Shown: positions 1 through 8,731, counted from the first letter of the stretch. The stretch is DNA of 26,148 nucleotides from Knufia peltigerae (GCA_030247855.1 JAPDRN010000237.1:1-26148); one strand, 5' to 3'. Translations and numbers: made by a program. Notes: generated by a model not told the origin, from the letters alone.

Positions 1-1127
1 GCTTCTTGTCCGGGTCGCGCACCGACACGAAGGCCTTGCCCACCGGCGGCGCCTTGATGCCACCGGCTTCCTGCGCGCGCGCGAAGGCGGCGTTGAAGCT
101 GCGGCCCACGCCCATCACCTCACCGGTGGAGCGCATCTCCGGCCCAAGGATCGGGTCGACGCCCTGGAACTTGGCGAACGGGAAGATCGCTTCCTTCACC
201 GAGTAGTAGTCCGGCACGATTTCCTTGGTGGCGCCCTGCTCTTCCAGAGTCTTACCCGCCATGCAGCGGGCCGCGATCTTGGCCAGCGGCATGCCGGTGG
301 CCTTGGACACGAACGGCACGGTGCGCGAAGCACGCGGGTTCACTTCCAGCAGGAAGATGGTGTCGTTGCCTTCCTCGTCGGTCTGGATCGCGAACTGGGT
401 GTTCATCAGGCCCACCACGTTCAGGGCCTTGGCCAGCTCAACCACCTGGCGACGCAGCTCTGCCTGGGTTTCAGCCGACAGCGAGTACGGCGGCAGCGAG
501 CAGGAGGAATCGCCGGAGTGCACGCCGGCCTCTTCGATGTGCTCCATCACGCCACCGATCAGGACATTGCCCTGGGAGTCAGCGATGATGTCCACGTCGC
601 ACTCGACGGCGTTGTCGAGGAAGCGATCCAGCAGCACCGGCGAATCGTTGGACACCTTCACCGCGTCACGCACGTAGCGGGCCAGATCGGATTCGCCGTA
701 GACGATTTCCATCGCGCGGCCACCCAGCACGTAGCTGGGGCGCACCACCAGCGGATAGCCGATCTCGCGGGCCAGCAGCAGGGCTTCCTGGTCGTTGCGG
801 GCGATGCGGTTCGGCGGCTGCTTCAGGCCCAGCTTTTCCACCAGCTGCTGGAAGCGCTCGCGGTCTTCGGCCAGGTCGATCGAGTCCGGGCTGGTGCCGA
901 TCACCGGCACGCCATTGGCTTCCAGCGCGCGTGCCAGCTTCAGCGGGGTCTGGCCGCCGTACTGCACGATCACGCCCTTCGGCTGCTCCAGCTCGACGAT
1001 TTCCAGCACGTCTTCCAGGGTCAGCGGTTCGAAGTACAGGCGGTCGGAGGTGTCGTAGTCGGTTGACACGGTTTCCGGGTTGCAGTTGACCATGATGGTT
1101 TCATAGCCATCCTCGCGCAGCGCCAGT

Positions 1128-1177
<50 letters not shown>

Positions 1178-1798
1178 CGGGCCACCGCCGAGGATCATGA
1201 TCTTGTCGCGGTTGCTCGGCGCGGCTTCGCACTCGTCCTCGTAGGTCGAGTACAGGTAGGCAGTGCCGGTGGAGAACTCGGCGGCACAGGAGTCCACGCG
1301 CTTGTACACCGGGCGCACCTTGTGCGCGCGACGCAGCGCACGCACGGCCGCTTCGTTGGTACCGGTCAGCTGCGCCAGGCGGGCGTCGGAGAAGCCGGCA
1401 CGCTTGAGCTTGCGCAGGCGCGCCGCATCCAGTGCGTCGATGCCATCGGCCGCGACCTGGGTCTCGGCGGCGATGATTTCTTCGATCTGGTCCAGGAACC
1501 ACGGATCGATGTAGGACAGCTTGAAGATGTCCTCCACGCTCATGCCGGCGCGGAACGCATCGGCGACGAAGAACAGACGCTCCGGGCCCGGCGCCTTCAG
1601 CTCGCGACGCAGGGTCTGCAGATCATCTTCATTGCTCAGGTCCAGGCCGGTCGGGTCGAAGCCGACCTTGCCGGTTTCCAGGCCACGCAGCGCCTTCTGC
1701 ATCGATTCCTGGAAGGTGCGGCCCATCGCCATCACCTCGCCCACCGACTTCATCTGGGTGGTCAGGCGTGCATCGGCGGCCGGGAACTTCTCGAATGC

Positions 1799-1831
<33 letters not shown>

Positions 1832-2884
1832 GGACGGCTCGAACGACGCCGGGGTCAGGCCGCCGGTGATCTCGTTCTTCAGTTCGTCCAGGGTGTAGCC
1901 CACGGCCAGCTTGGCGGCGACCTTGGCGATCGGGAAGCCGGTAGCCTTGGAGGCCAGCGCTGAGGAACGCGACACGCGCGGGTTCATCTCGATCACCACC
2001 ACGCGGCCGGTGTCCGGGTTGATGCCGAACTGCACGTTCGAACCACCGGTATCCACGCCGATCTTGCGCAGCACGGCAATGGAGGCATCGCGCAGGCGCT
2101 GGTATTCCTTGTCGGTCAGGGTCTGCGCCGGGGCCACGGTGATCGAGTCACCGGTGTGCACGCCCATCGGGTCCAGATTCTCGATCGAGCAGACGATGAT
2201 GCAGTTGTCCGCAGTATCGCGGACCACTTCCATCTCGAATTCCTTCCAGCCCAGCACCGACTCTTCGACCAGCACTTCGGAGGTCGGCGACAATTCCAGG
2301 CCGCGGTTGACGATATCGATCAGCTCTTCGCGGTTGTAGGCGATGCCGCCGCCACTGCCACCCAGGGTGAAGCTGGGACGGATGATGGTCGGATAGCCGA
2401 CGCGGGTCTGGATCTCCAGCGCTTCGTCCAGGGTGTGGGCAACGGCAGCGGTCGGGCACTCCAGGCCGATCTCGCTCATCGCCACGCGGAACAGCTCGCG
2501 GTCTTCGGCCATCATGATGGCTTCGCGCTTGGCGCCGATCAGCTCGACGTTGTATTTCTCCAGCACACCGTTGTCGGCCAGGTCCAGCGCGCAGTTCAGC
2601 GCGGTCTGGCCACCCATCGTCGGCAGCAGCGCGTCGGGCTTCTCCTTGGCGATGATCTTCTCGACGGTCTGCCAGTTGATCGGCTCGATGTAGACGGCGT
2701 CGGCCATCTCCGGATCGGTCATGATCGTGGCCGGATTGCTGTTGACCAGCACCACGCGGTAGCCCTCGTCACGCAAGGCCTTGCAGGCCTGGGCGCCGGA
2801 GTAGTCGAACTCACAGGCCTGGCCGATGACGATCGGGCCGGCACCGATGATGAGGATGGTCTTGAGGTCAGTGCGCTTGGGCAT
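1..2884 (-). CDS. carB: Carbamoyl-phosphate synthase large subunit (3' end outside window)
   Basis: The large subunit makes carbamoyl phosphate from bicarbonate, ammonia (delivered by CarA) and two ATP, for arginine and pyrimidine synthesis in the cytoplasm. The frame opens at ATG 2884-2882 (MPKRTDLK) and stays open for 961 codons to the window edge. Its last readable residues (GKAFVSVRDPDKK) match the start of the C-terminal allosteric domain, so roughly 115 residues of a normal ~1,075-residue protein are missing only because the window stops. Both ATP-grasp halves are visible: an N-terminal half with IIGAGPIVIGQACEFDYSG and a second with GGGPNRIGQGIEFDY, each followed by an EMNPR/EVNPR metal-binding motif. 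A purine-rich stretch (AGAGAAGAAA) precedes the start. It is the last gene in the window of a carA-orf-carB cluster, 54 nt after the intervening small gene. Identification is secure. Confidence 0.97.
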
Positions 2885-2938
2885 TTTCTTCTCTAAGTCA
2901 GTACAGCGTGACAAGGGGGAGTGATCGCACGCTGTCGA

Positions 2939-3493
2939 TCAGGAAATCTCTTCGGGTTTCAGCGCAATCCGGCACTGGTCCTGCAACGGCTTGGCCAACT
3001 GCGCGTCCAGATCCTCTGGAATCGCCGGCCCACTTTCGAACGACGCCACCATGCGGCGGTACGCCGGGCTGGCCATGAAGGCGGCAAGCTGTGCGCGGTC
3101 GGCACCAGCCAGACCGGCGCCGGCCTTGGCCTCGGTGTTGTCCGGGGTGGAATTGGCGAACGTGGTCGACAGGGCCTTGCCCGCAGGCGTGGCCAGGAAG
3201 CGCGACCATTCGGCGATCACAGCATCGCCATCGCTGCCCAGACCCTGGATGATCGAACGACGGAACTGCGCATCCAGCAGATCGCGTACGGGTGCCTGCG
3301 CGCATGCCTGCTCGGCATCCGGCAACGCCTTCAACGCCGGCGTGCTGTCGATCACCAGGCTGGCCATGGTGGCGCCCAGCGAGCCCATGCCCAGCGTCTT
3401 CACTACCGCGGCCACGTCGGCGTCGGACGCCGGAGCTGCCTGCGCCACGCCAGCGGCACAGCACAGCGACAGCAGCAGAGCGGCGCTGCGCAT
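2939..3493 (-). CDS. Small exported protein encoded between carA and carB
   Basis: A 184-residue protein of unknown function. The ATG at 3493-3491 overlaps the carA stop as TGATG, so translation is probably coupled; the in-frame TTG one codon earlier is less likely. Residues 1-19 (MRSAALLLSLCCAAGVAQA) form a clean Sec signal peptide with cleavage before APASDAD, predicting a soluble periplasmic protein. The mature part is Ala-rich and helical, with two cysteines. A stretch near residue 140 (AAFMASPAYRRM) faintly recalls DUF2059-type proteins, but I would not assign the family on that. An extra open reading frame between carA and carB is also known in Pseudomonas aeruginosa (carA-orf-carB-greA). 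A periplasmic protein inside a cytoplasmic biosynthetic operon is odd, and nothing in the sequence links it to carbamoyl phosphate. Confidence 0.85.
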   Translation of the reverse strand: MRSAALLLSLCCAAGVAQAAPASDADVAAVVKTLGMGSLGATMASLVIDSTPALKALPDAEQACAQAPVRDLLDAQFRRSIIQGLGSDGDAVIAEWSRFLATPAGKALSTTFANSTPDNTEAKAGAGLAGADRAQLAAFMASPAYRRMVASFESGPAIPEDLDAQLAKPLQDQCRIALKPEEIS

Positions 3494-4623
3494 CAAGCCT
3501 TGGCCTCGGCCATCAGGGTCACGAAACGATCAAACAGCGGACCGACGTCGGTCGGGCCCGGCGATGCTTCCGGGTGGCCTTGGAACGAGAAGGCCGGCAC
3601 GTCGGTGCGGGCGATGCCCTGGTTGGTGCCGTCGAACAGCGAACGGTGGGTCACCCGCAGCGTGGCCGGCAGGGTTGCTTCGTCCACCGCGAAGCCGTGG
3701 TTCTGCGAGGTGATCATCACCCGGCCGCTGTCCAGGTCCTGCACCGGATGGTTCGCACCATGGTGGCCATGGCCCATCTTGATCGTCTTCGCGCCCGAGG
3801 CCAGGCCCAGCAGCTGATGGCCCAGGCAGATGCCGAAGGTCGGAATCTTCACCTCGATGAAGGTCTTGATCGCGGCGATCGCGTAGTCGCAGGGTTCCGG
3901 GTCACCCGGGCCGTTGGACAGGAACACACCATCCGGCTTCAGCGCCAGCACTTCCGCGGCCGGGGTCTGCGCCGGCACCACGGTGACCTCGCAGCCGCGC
4001 TCGGCCAGCATCCGCAGGATGTTGGTCTTCACGCCGAAGTCGTACGCCACGACCTTGTACCGGGCCGGCACGCTGACGAAGGCGTTGGCATCCAGGTCCA
4101 GCTGGCCCTCGGTCCAGACGTAGGTCTTGTCGGTAGTCACGACCTTGGCCAGATCCATGCCCTTCAGCCCCGGGAACTTGCGGGCCGCTTCCAGCGCTTT
4201 TTCCACGTCGATGCCGTCGCCGGCCATCAGCGCGCCGTTCTGGGCGCCCTTCTCGCGCAGGATGCGGGTCAGCTTGCGGGTGTCGATGCCGGCGATGGCG
4301 ACCACGCCACGCTGGATCAGCCAGTCCTGCAGCGACACTTGGCTGCGCCAGCTGCTCGGGCGGCGCGGCACGTCGCGCACGATCAGGCCGGCCGACCACA
4401 CCTTGGACGCTTCATTGTCCTGGTCGGTCATGCCGGTGTTGCCAATGTGCGGATAGGTCAGCGTGACCATCTGCCGGGCGTAGGACGGGTCGGTCAACAC
4501 TTCCTGGTAGCCGGTCATGGCGGTGTTGAACACCACCTCACCGACGGACAGGCCGGGCGCGCCTACGGATTCGCCCTCGAATACGGTGCCGTCTTCGAGG
4601 ACGAGGATTGCGGCTTGGGTCAC
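3493..4623 (-). CDS. carA: Carbamoyl-phosphate synthase small (glutamine amidotransferase) subunit
   Basis: CarA hydrolyses glutamine and channels ammonia to CarB. The protein is 376 residues, normal for the family. The N-terminal CPSase small-chain domain (about 1-150, ending with AGIDTRKLTRILREKG) is followed by a class-I glutamine amidotransferase domain (about 188-375). That domain carries SNGPGDPEPC, the nucleophile elbow FGICLGHQLLG with Cys266, and the His-Glu of the triad in FQGHPEASPGP. The start is GTG at 4623-4621 (MTQAAILVLEDG), preceded by a weak Shine-Dalgarno (GTGAG) about 8 nt upstream. The stop overlaps the next gene by one base (TGATG). The 334-nt upstream region contains a putative -10 box and a terminator-like hairpin, listed separately, suggesting leader-based or repressor control of the cluster. 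Confidence 0.97.
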   Translation of the reverse strand: MTQAAILVLEDGTVFEGESVGAPGLSVGEVVFNTAMTGYQEVLTDPSYARQMVTLTYPHIGNTGMTDQDNEASKVWSAGLIVRDVPRRPSSWRSQVSLQDWLIQRGVVAIAGIDTRKLTRILREKGAQNGALMAGDGIDVEKALEAARKFPGLKGMDLAKVVTTDKTYVWTEGQLDLDANAFVSVPARYKVVAYDFGVKTNILRMLAERGCEVTVVPAQTPAAEVLALKPDGVFLSNGPGDPEPCDYAIAAIKTFIEVKIPTFGICLGHQLLGLASGAKTIKMGHGHHGANHPVQDLDSGRVMITSQNHGFAVDEATLPATLRVTHRSLFDGTNQGIARTDVPAFSFQGHPEASPGPTDVGPLFDRFVTLMAEAKA

Positions 4624-4690
4624 GGAATTCTCACTTTGGCTACCGAGGGGGTGCCGAAGTCACGCCTGCGCTTCACGGAAATCCGGTTGC

Positions 4691-4731
4691 AAAAAAGCGC
4701 GGACGTACGGTCTGGGACCGGTCCGGCTTTC
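4691..4731 (-). terminator. Terminator-like hairpin in the carA leader (candidate attenuator)
   Basis: Read on the minus strand, the arm AAAGC-CGGAC-CGGTC, loop CCA, and returning arm GACCG-(TAC)-GTCCG-(C)-GCTTT form about 15 base pairs with two small bulges, running into six T residues. That is the layout of an intrinsic terminator. It lies about 70 nt before the carA GTG and after the putative -10 box at 4750-4755, so it could end carAB transcripts early. No competing antiterminator stem was worked out; function is inference. Confidence 0.5.
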
Positions 4732-4749
4732 GTGATTCGGCGAGTGCGA

Positions 4750-4755
4750 ATTGTA
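4750..4755 (-). promoter_or_regulatory. Putative -10 box for carA
   Basis: TACAAT on the minus strand, one mismatch from TATAAT, would place a transcription start near 4743 and give a ~120-nt leader. The hexamer 17 nt upstream (TGGCGC region) is a poor -35, so the promoter may need an activator or be weak. Assigned only from the hexamer and its position. Confidence 0.35.
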
Positions 4756-4789
4756 GCGGTGCCGGGGCGCTCGCGCCAGCGGTTATCGC

Positions 4790-4818
4790 CATTCATGAAC
4801 AGGCTATTGCGCATTCAT
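4790..4818. promoter_or_regulatory. Two CATTCAT direct repeats 22 bp apart upstream of carA
   Basis: CATTCAT occurs at 4790-4796 and again at 4812-4818, two helical turns apart; the first is part of the palindrome TTCATGAA. ATTCA is the half-site of ArgR operators, which occur as paired boxes about 21 bp apart, and carAB is a classical ArgR target in other bacteria. The match is partial and the site is only a candidate. Confidence 0.25.
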
Positions 4819-4881
4819 TTCAATCCGGGGCCGTATGTGGGCCGATGACCGGCCCGCTGCCATCCCACCTGCCCGGCTCCG

Positions 4882-4941
4882 GTAGGCGCCAACCTTGGTT
4901 GGCGCGTTCAGCAACGGCTGCCAACCAAGGTTGGCATCTAC
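4882..4941. repeat. SMAG-type REP dimer between dapB and carA
   Basis: Two palindromes face each other. GTAG at 4882-4885 is followed by a 9-bp stem GCGCCAACC-TT-GGTTGGCGC. After a 13-nt spacer, TGCCAACC-AA-GGTTGGCA is followed by CTAC at 4938-4941. The GTAG head plus stem is the hallmark of Stenotrophomonas maltophilia SMAG elements, and outward GTAG heads make this a dimer. It lies just downstream of dapB and upstream of the carA promoter region. Such elements are moved by REP-associated (RAYT) transposases; none is in this window. Confidence 0.85.
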
Positions 4942-4947
4942 CATCGA

Positions 4948-4970
4948 CCCGGGCCCGTTACCCGGGCCCG
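4948..4970 (-). terminator. Palindromic repeat at the dapB stop codon
   Basis: The 10-mer CCCGGGCCCG occurs twice, at 4948-4957 and 4961-4970, separated only by TTA, which is the dapB stop codon on the minus strand. Because the core CGGGCCCG is self-complementary, the two copies can pair into an 8-bp GC hairpin at the end of the dapB message. There is no T tract, so any termination would be weak or Rho-dependent. Confidence 0.35.
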
Positions 4971-5686
4971 TCCAGCAGATCCCGTACCCGGTAGCTGTCT
5001 GCCGCCCGGCCCTGCAGCCGGCGAGCGGCAAACAGCGCTCCACGGGCGAAGATGTCGCGGTTGGTGGCCCGGTGCACCAGCTCGATGCGCTCGCCCAGGC
5101 CGGTGAACTGCACCAGATGCTCGCCGACGATGTCACCGGCGCGCAGGCTGGCGTACTGCGGCTCGGCGCCGCCCCGCTGCGCCGCGGCGCCCAAGGTCAA
5201 CGCCGTGCCCGAGGGCGCGTCCTTCTTCTGCGTATGGTGCGACTCGACGATGTCGCAGTTCCAGCCCGCCAGCGCCTGCGCAGCCCGCTCCACCAGCTCG
5301 TCCAGTACTGCCACGCCCAGACTGAAGTTCGACGCCCACACCAGGGGGATCTTCGCCGCTGCCGCTCCCAGCGCCTGGCGTTGCGCACCGGAAATGCCGG
5401 TAGTGCCCGATACCAGTCCCGCACCGCGCTCCACGCACAGTGCCAGCAGCGCATCGAAGCCCTCCGGCAGGCTGAAGTCGATCGCCACGTCGAACTCCGG
5501 CGCCCCCGGCAACTCGCTGGCCGCGAAGAACGGCACACCGTCGATCACCCGCTGTGCCGGCGCCCGGCCGGTCACCGCAGCGACGATCTGCAGGGAATCA
5601 GGGTGTTCGGCGGCCAACCGCAACAGGGCTTGGCCCATGCGCCCGGAGGCGCCGTGAATAAGCAATCGCAGGGGAGTCTGGTTCAT
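4958..5686 (-). CDS. dapB: 4-hydroxy-tetrahydrodipicolinate reductase
   Basis: DapB reduces hydroxy-tetrahydrodipicolinate with NAD(P)H in the diaminopimelate/lysine pathway, feeding peptidoglycan and lysine synthesis. It has 242 residues, slightly short of the ~270 of enterobacterial enzymes. The Rossmann nucleotide-binding motif GASGRMG is at residues 12-18. The substrate loop ESHHTQKKDAPSGTAL, with the catalytic His-His and Lys, is intact near residue 155, and FSLPEG and SGTTG mark the NADH domain. ATG 5686-5684 gives MNQTPLRLL right before the Rossmann strand; an overlapping ATG 4 nt upstream is out of frame. It lies upstream of carA in the same direction, as in several proteobacteria, but the 334-nt gap with a SMAG dimer suggests separate transcripts. 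Confidence 0.96.
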   Translation of the reverse strand: MNQTPLRLLIHGASGRMGQALLRLAAEHPDSLQIVAAVTGRAPAQRVIDGVPFFAASELPGAPEFDVAIDFSLPEGFDALLALCVERGAGLVSGTTGISGAQRQALGAAAAKIPLVWASNFSLGVAVLDELVERAAQALAGWNCDIVESHHTQKKDAPSGTALTLGAAAQRGGAEPQYASLRAGDIVGEHLVQFTGLGERIELVHRATNRDIFARGALFAARRLQGRAADSYRVRDLLDGPG

Positions 5687-5756
5687 GCATGCAGGCTAGC
5701 GGCAGCACGCATGGTCCGGCAAGCGCTGTCGCTGCTACGCTGCGTGCCCTTTTGCC

Positions 5757-6536
5757 ATGGATTGCCTGACCATCATGCAGATCAGCGAACAGCTGGTACT
5801 GGTCACCGGCGCCGGTCGCGGCCTCGGCCAGCACATCGCCCGCGCCTTCGCCGCGCAGGGCGCGCGGGTTGTCATCAACTATCACCGCAGCGAAGCGGCC
5901 GCACGCGCTCTGGCCAGCGAGCTGGGCGGCCAGGCCATCGCCCTGCAGGCCGACGTCACCGACCGCGCCCAGGTCGACAGCCTCCTGCAGCACGCACTGG
6001 CGCACTTCGGCCAGGGCGTGACCACCGTGGTCAACAACGCGTTGGCCGCGTTCTCGTTCAATGGCGATGCCCGCGACAACGCCGCCAACATCGGCTGGCC
6101 GGCCTTCCAGGCGCAGTTCGAAGGCAGCGTGCGCGGCGCCCTCAACACCGTGCAGGCCGCCCTGCCCGGCATGCAGGCGCGGCGATTCGGCCGGATCATC
6201 AACATCGGCACCAACCTGTTCCAGAATCCGGTGGTGCCCTACCACGACTACACCGCCGCCAAGGCTGCGCTGTTGTCGCTCACCCGCACCTTGGCCGGCG
6301 ACCTCGGCCCGCACGGCATCACCGTCAACATGCTGTCCGGAGGCCTGCTGCGCACGACCGATGCCAGCGCAGCCACACCCGAAGCCGTATTCGACTACAT
6401 TGCCGCCAACACGCCGCTGCGCAGCGTCACCACCCCGGCCGAGTTCGCCGATGCTGTGCTGTTCTTCGCCAGCCCATGGGCGCGGGCGGTGACCGGACAG
6501 AATCTGGTGGTGGATGGCGGACTGGTCAGGGACTAG
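5757..6536 (+). CDS. SDR-family oxidoreductase (FabG-like)
   Basis: A 259-residue classical short-chain dehydrogenase/reductase. The cofactor glycine motif TGAGRGLG is at residues 17-24 and VVNNAL replaces the usual NNAG. The catalytic Tyr165-x3-Lys169 lies in DYTAAK, and the usual Ser 13 residues earlier is Thr152, which can still supply the hydroxyl. The C-terminus has the typical VTGQNLVVDGG. The Asn-Tyr-His-Arg after strand 2 suggests NADPH preference. The start is uncertain: ATG 5757 (MDCLTIMQIS) or ATG 5775 (MQISEQ), neither with a clear Shine-Dalgarno. It is divergent from dapB across a 70-nt gap and has no obvious operon partner. Annotation pipelines would call it a 3-oxoacyl-ACP reductase, but the true substrate cannot be read from sequence. 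Confidence 0.9.
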   Translation: MDCLTIMQISEQLVLVTGAGRGLGQHIARAFAAQGARVVINYHRSEAAARALASELGGQAIALQADVTDRAQVDSLLQHALAHFGQGVTTVVNNALAAFSFNGDARDNAANIGWPAFQAQFEGSVRGALNTVQAALPGMQARRFGRIINIGTNLFQNPVVPYHDYTAAKAALLSLTRTLAGDLGPHGITVNMLSGGLLRTTDASAATPEAVFDYIAANTPLRSVTTPAEFADAVLFFASPWARAVTGQNLVVDGGLVRD

Positions 6537-6591
6537 TAGATCCACGCCATGCGTGGATGAAGATCAAGGGCGTGCGAACCAAGGTTCGCAC
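6536..6591. repeat. SMAG element with a degenerate partner palindrome
   Basis: GTAG at 6536-6539 begins with the last base of the SDR stop codon and leads into the perfect 8-bp stem ATCCACGC-CAT-GCGTGGAT. After a short spacer a second 9-bp stem, GTGCGAACC-AA-GGTTCGCAC (6572-6591), follows. Where a CTAC head would be expected after it the sequence reads CCGCC, so the second unit has lost its GTAG signature. It separates the convergent SDR and feo genes and may serve as a shared 3' end structure. Confidence 0.75.
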
Positions 6592-6614
6592 CCGCCAAAG
6601 CAGGAACGGCAGCC

Positions 6615-6869
6615 TCAGTGCTGCTTCGGCGGCGTCGGTCCGCAGCTGTCACAGCCACCACACGCGCCGCCACCGCCAATGGCCGGCGGCGCGATCCTCC
6701 GTCCCAACGCCTGCAGCCAGGCCGCGCGGCCCGGCTTCAGCAGCGCCAGTGCCAGCGCGCCACGCAGCTTGCGCACGGTGCCGGGCGCCTGCTTCTTCAG
6801 CACCACCCAGGCACTGACCAGCACGGCCACCGCGATGATCAGGTACTGGACCAGCAGGCCAGCGTCCAT
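6615..6869 (-). CDS. feoI: FeoI-like small Cys-rich membrane protein (DUF6587 type)
   Basis: An 84-residue protein whose ATG (6869-6867) overlaps the feoB stop as TGATG, so it is almost certainly translated with feoB. Residues 4-23 form one transmembrane helix (LLVQYLIIAVAVLVSAWVVL). A basic amphipathic stretch with LRGALALALLKPGRAAWLQALGRR follows, and then a Gly-rich tail with Cys70, Cys73 and Cys76 (CGGCDSC). I recognise it as the small protein that follows feoB in xanthomonads; in S. maltophilia the operon has been called feoABI, so the symbol is from memory. The spaced cysteines could bind iron or an Fe-S cluster, by analogy with the unrelated FeoC and FeoB-associated Cys-rich proteins, but this is inference. 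Confidence 0.85.
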   Translation of the reverse strand: MDAGLLVQYLIIAVAVLVSAWVVLKKQAPGTVRKLRGALALALLKPGRAAWLQALGRRIAPPAIGGGGACGGCDSCGPTPPKQH

Positions 6870-7607
6870 CAGCCGCCTCCCAGCGCCACTGTCACCTGGT
6901 AGGTGATCAGCGCCGCGACATAGGCCGCAGCAAACAGGTAGAACGCCGAGAAGCCCATCGTCTTCCACGAGTTGGTCTCGCGCTTGATGGTAGCCAGCGT
7001 CGAAATGCACATCGGCGCGTAGATGAACCACACCAGCAAGGCCAGGCCGGTGGCCAGCGACCAGTCGTCGGCCACCACCGGCGACAGCGCGGAAATCGCC
7101 GCCTCGTCATCGGCAGCCGACAGCGCATACACCGTCGCCAGCGAGGACACCGCCACTTCGCGCGCCGCCAGGCCCGGAATCAGCGCGATGCAGATCTGCC
7201 AGTTGAAGCCCAGCGGCGCGAAAATCGCCGTCATCGCGTGGCCGATCTGGCCGGCGTAGCTGTAGTCGATGGCCGGCATCGTCGCGTCGGCGGGCGCACC
7301 CGGGAACGACAGCAGGAACCACAGCAGGATGGTCAGCGCCAGGATGATGCCGCCGACGCGCCTGAGGAAGATCATGCCGCGCTCGTACAGGCCGACGGCA
7401 AGGTCGCGCGGGTGCGGAATGCGGTACGACGGCAGCTCCAGCATCAGCGGGTGCTCGCTCTTGTCGCGGCGCCACTTCTTCATCACCCACGACATCACCA
7501 GCGCACTGAGGATGCCCGCCACGTACAGGCCGAACAGCACCAGGCCCTGCTGGTTGAAGATGCCGATCTTGCCGGCCGGAATGAACGCGCCGATCAACAG
7601 GGCATAT

Positions 7608-7640
<33 letters not shown>

Positions 7641-8731
7641 GCCACCAGGATCGTGGCCAGGCGGTCACGCGGGTCCTGGATGCTGCGGGTGGCCATGATG
7701 CCCGGCACCGCGCAGGCAAAGCTGGACAGTAACGGGATGAACGAGCGACCGGACAGGCCCGCCGCCGCCATCATGCGGTCCAGCAGGAACGCGGCACGCG
7801 GCAGGTAGCCGGACTCCTCCAGCGCCAGGATGAAGGCGAACAGGATCAGGATCTGTGGCAGGAACACCACCACGCCACCCAGGCCGGCGATGATGCCGTC
7901 GGTCAGCAGGCTGGTCAGGGGCCCCGCTGGCAGCACGCTGGCGGCCAGTTCACCCAGCCAGGCAAAGCCGGCCTCGATGCCATCCATCAGCGGCGTCGCC
8001 CAGGCGAACACTGCCTGGAAGATCAGGAACATCACCACGACCAGGGTGATCAGGCCGAATACCGGATGCAGCAGCCAGCGGTCGAGCGTGTCGTCGATCT
8101 TCGCGGTTCGCGCCGGCATCCGCACGGCTGCGGCCAGGATCGCGCGCACCTGCGCGTGGTAGTCCGCGCCGCTCTCGACACCGGCCAGCGGCGCATCCAG
8201 GTGCGGCACCATCGTATCCAGGCGTTCCACCAGTGCACGCGCGCCCTGCTTGCGTACCGCCACGGTTTCCACCACCGGCACACCGATCTCGCGCTCCAGC
8301 GCGGCAACATCGATCTGGATGCCGCGACGCTGCGCGGCGTCGACCATGTTCAGGGCGATGATCATCGGCTTGCCCAGCTCGCGCAGTTCCAGGGCGAAGC
8401 GCAGGTGCAGGCGCAGGTTGGTGGCGTCGATCACGCACAGAAGGACGTCCGGCGCGGCCTCACCCGGGTAGAAGCCCCGGCACAGGTCGCGGGTGATCGC
8501 CTCGTCGAGGCTGGCCGGCTGCAGGCTGTAGGCGCCCGGCAGGTCGAGCACGGCGAACTCGCGGCCGGACGGCGCACGCAGGCGGCCTTCCTTGCGCTCA
8601 ACGGTGACGCCGGTGTAATTGGCGACCTTCTGCCGGCTACCGGTCAGCTGGTTGAACAGGGCCGTCTTGCCGCTGTTGGGGTTGCCGACCAGCGCGATGC
8701 GCAGCGGAGCGGCGGTTGCGGTGGCGCTCAT
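6869..8731 (-). CDS. feoB: Ferrous iron transporter B
   Basis: FeoB imports Fe(II) across the inner membrane, gated by an N-terminal GTPase. The 620-residue protein has G1 GNPNSGKT (residues 16-23), the G2 threonine in NYTGVTVE, G3 DLPG (63-66) and G4 NMVD (128-131). A helical region to about residue 200 is followed by the polytopic membrane part, with the two Gate-type repeats including SFACAVPGIMATR and GLAAREVAVSSLATVY. It is shorter than the 773-residue E. coli protein, as expected of compact xanthomonad FeoBs, with no sign of truncation. ATG 8731-8729 overlaps the feoA stop (ATGA), and the stop overlaps the next gene, so the three genes form a coupled operon. Confidence 0.97.

Noticed and set aside
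3292..4848. 518-codon plus-strand open frame opposite carA
   Set aside because: It is antisense to carA and the neighbouring gene, has low-complexity composition typical of a GC-rich shadow frame, and no recognisable domain.
4895..6817. 640-codon plus-strand open frame over dapB and the SDR gene
   Set aside because: It runs through two well-supported genes and a SMAG repeat, with Arg/Pro/Gln-rich text and no domain.
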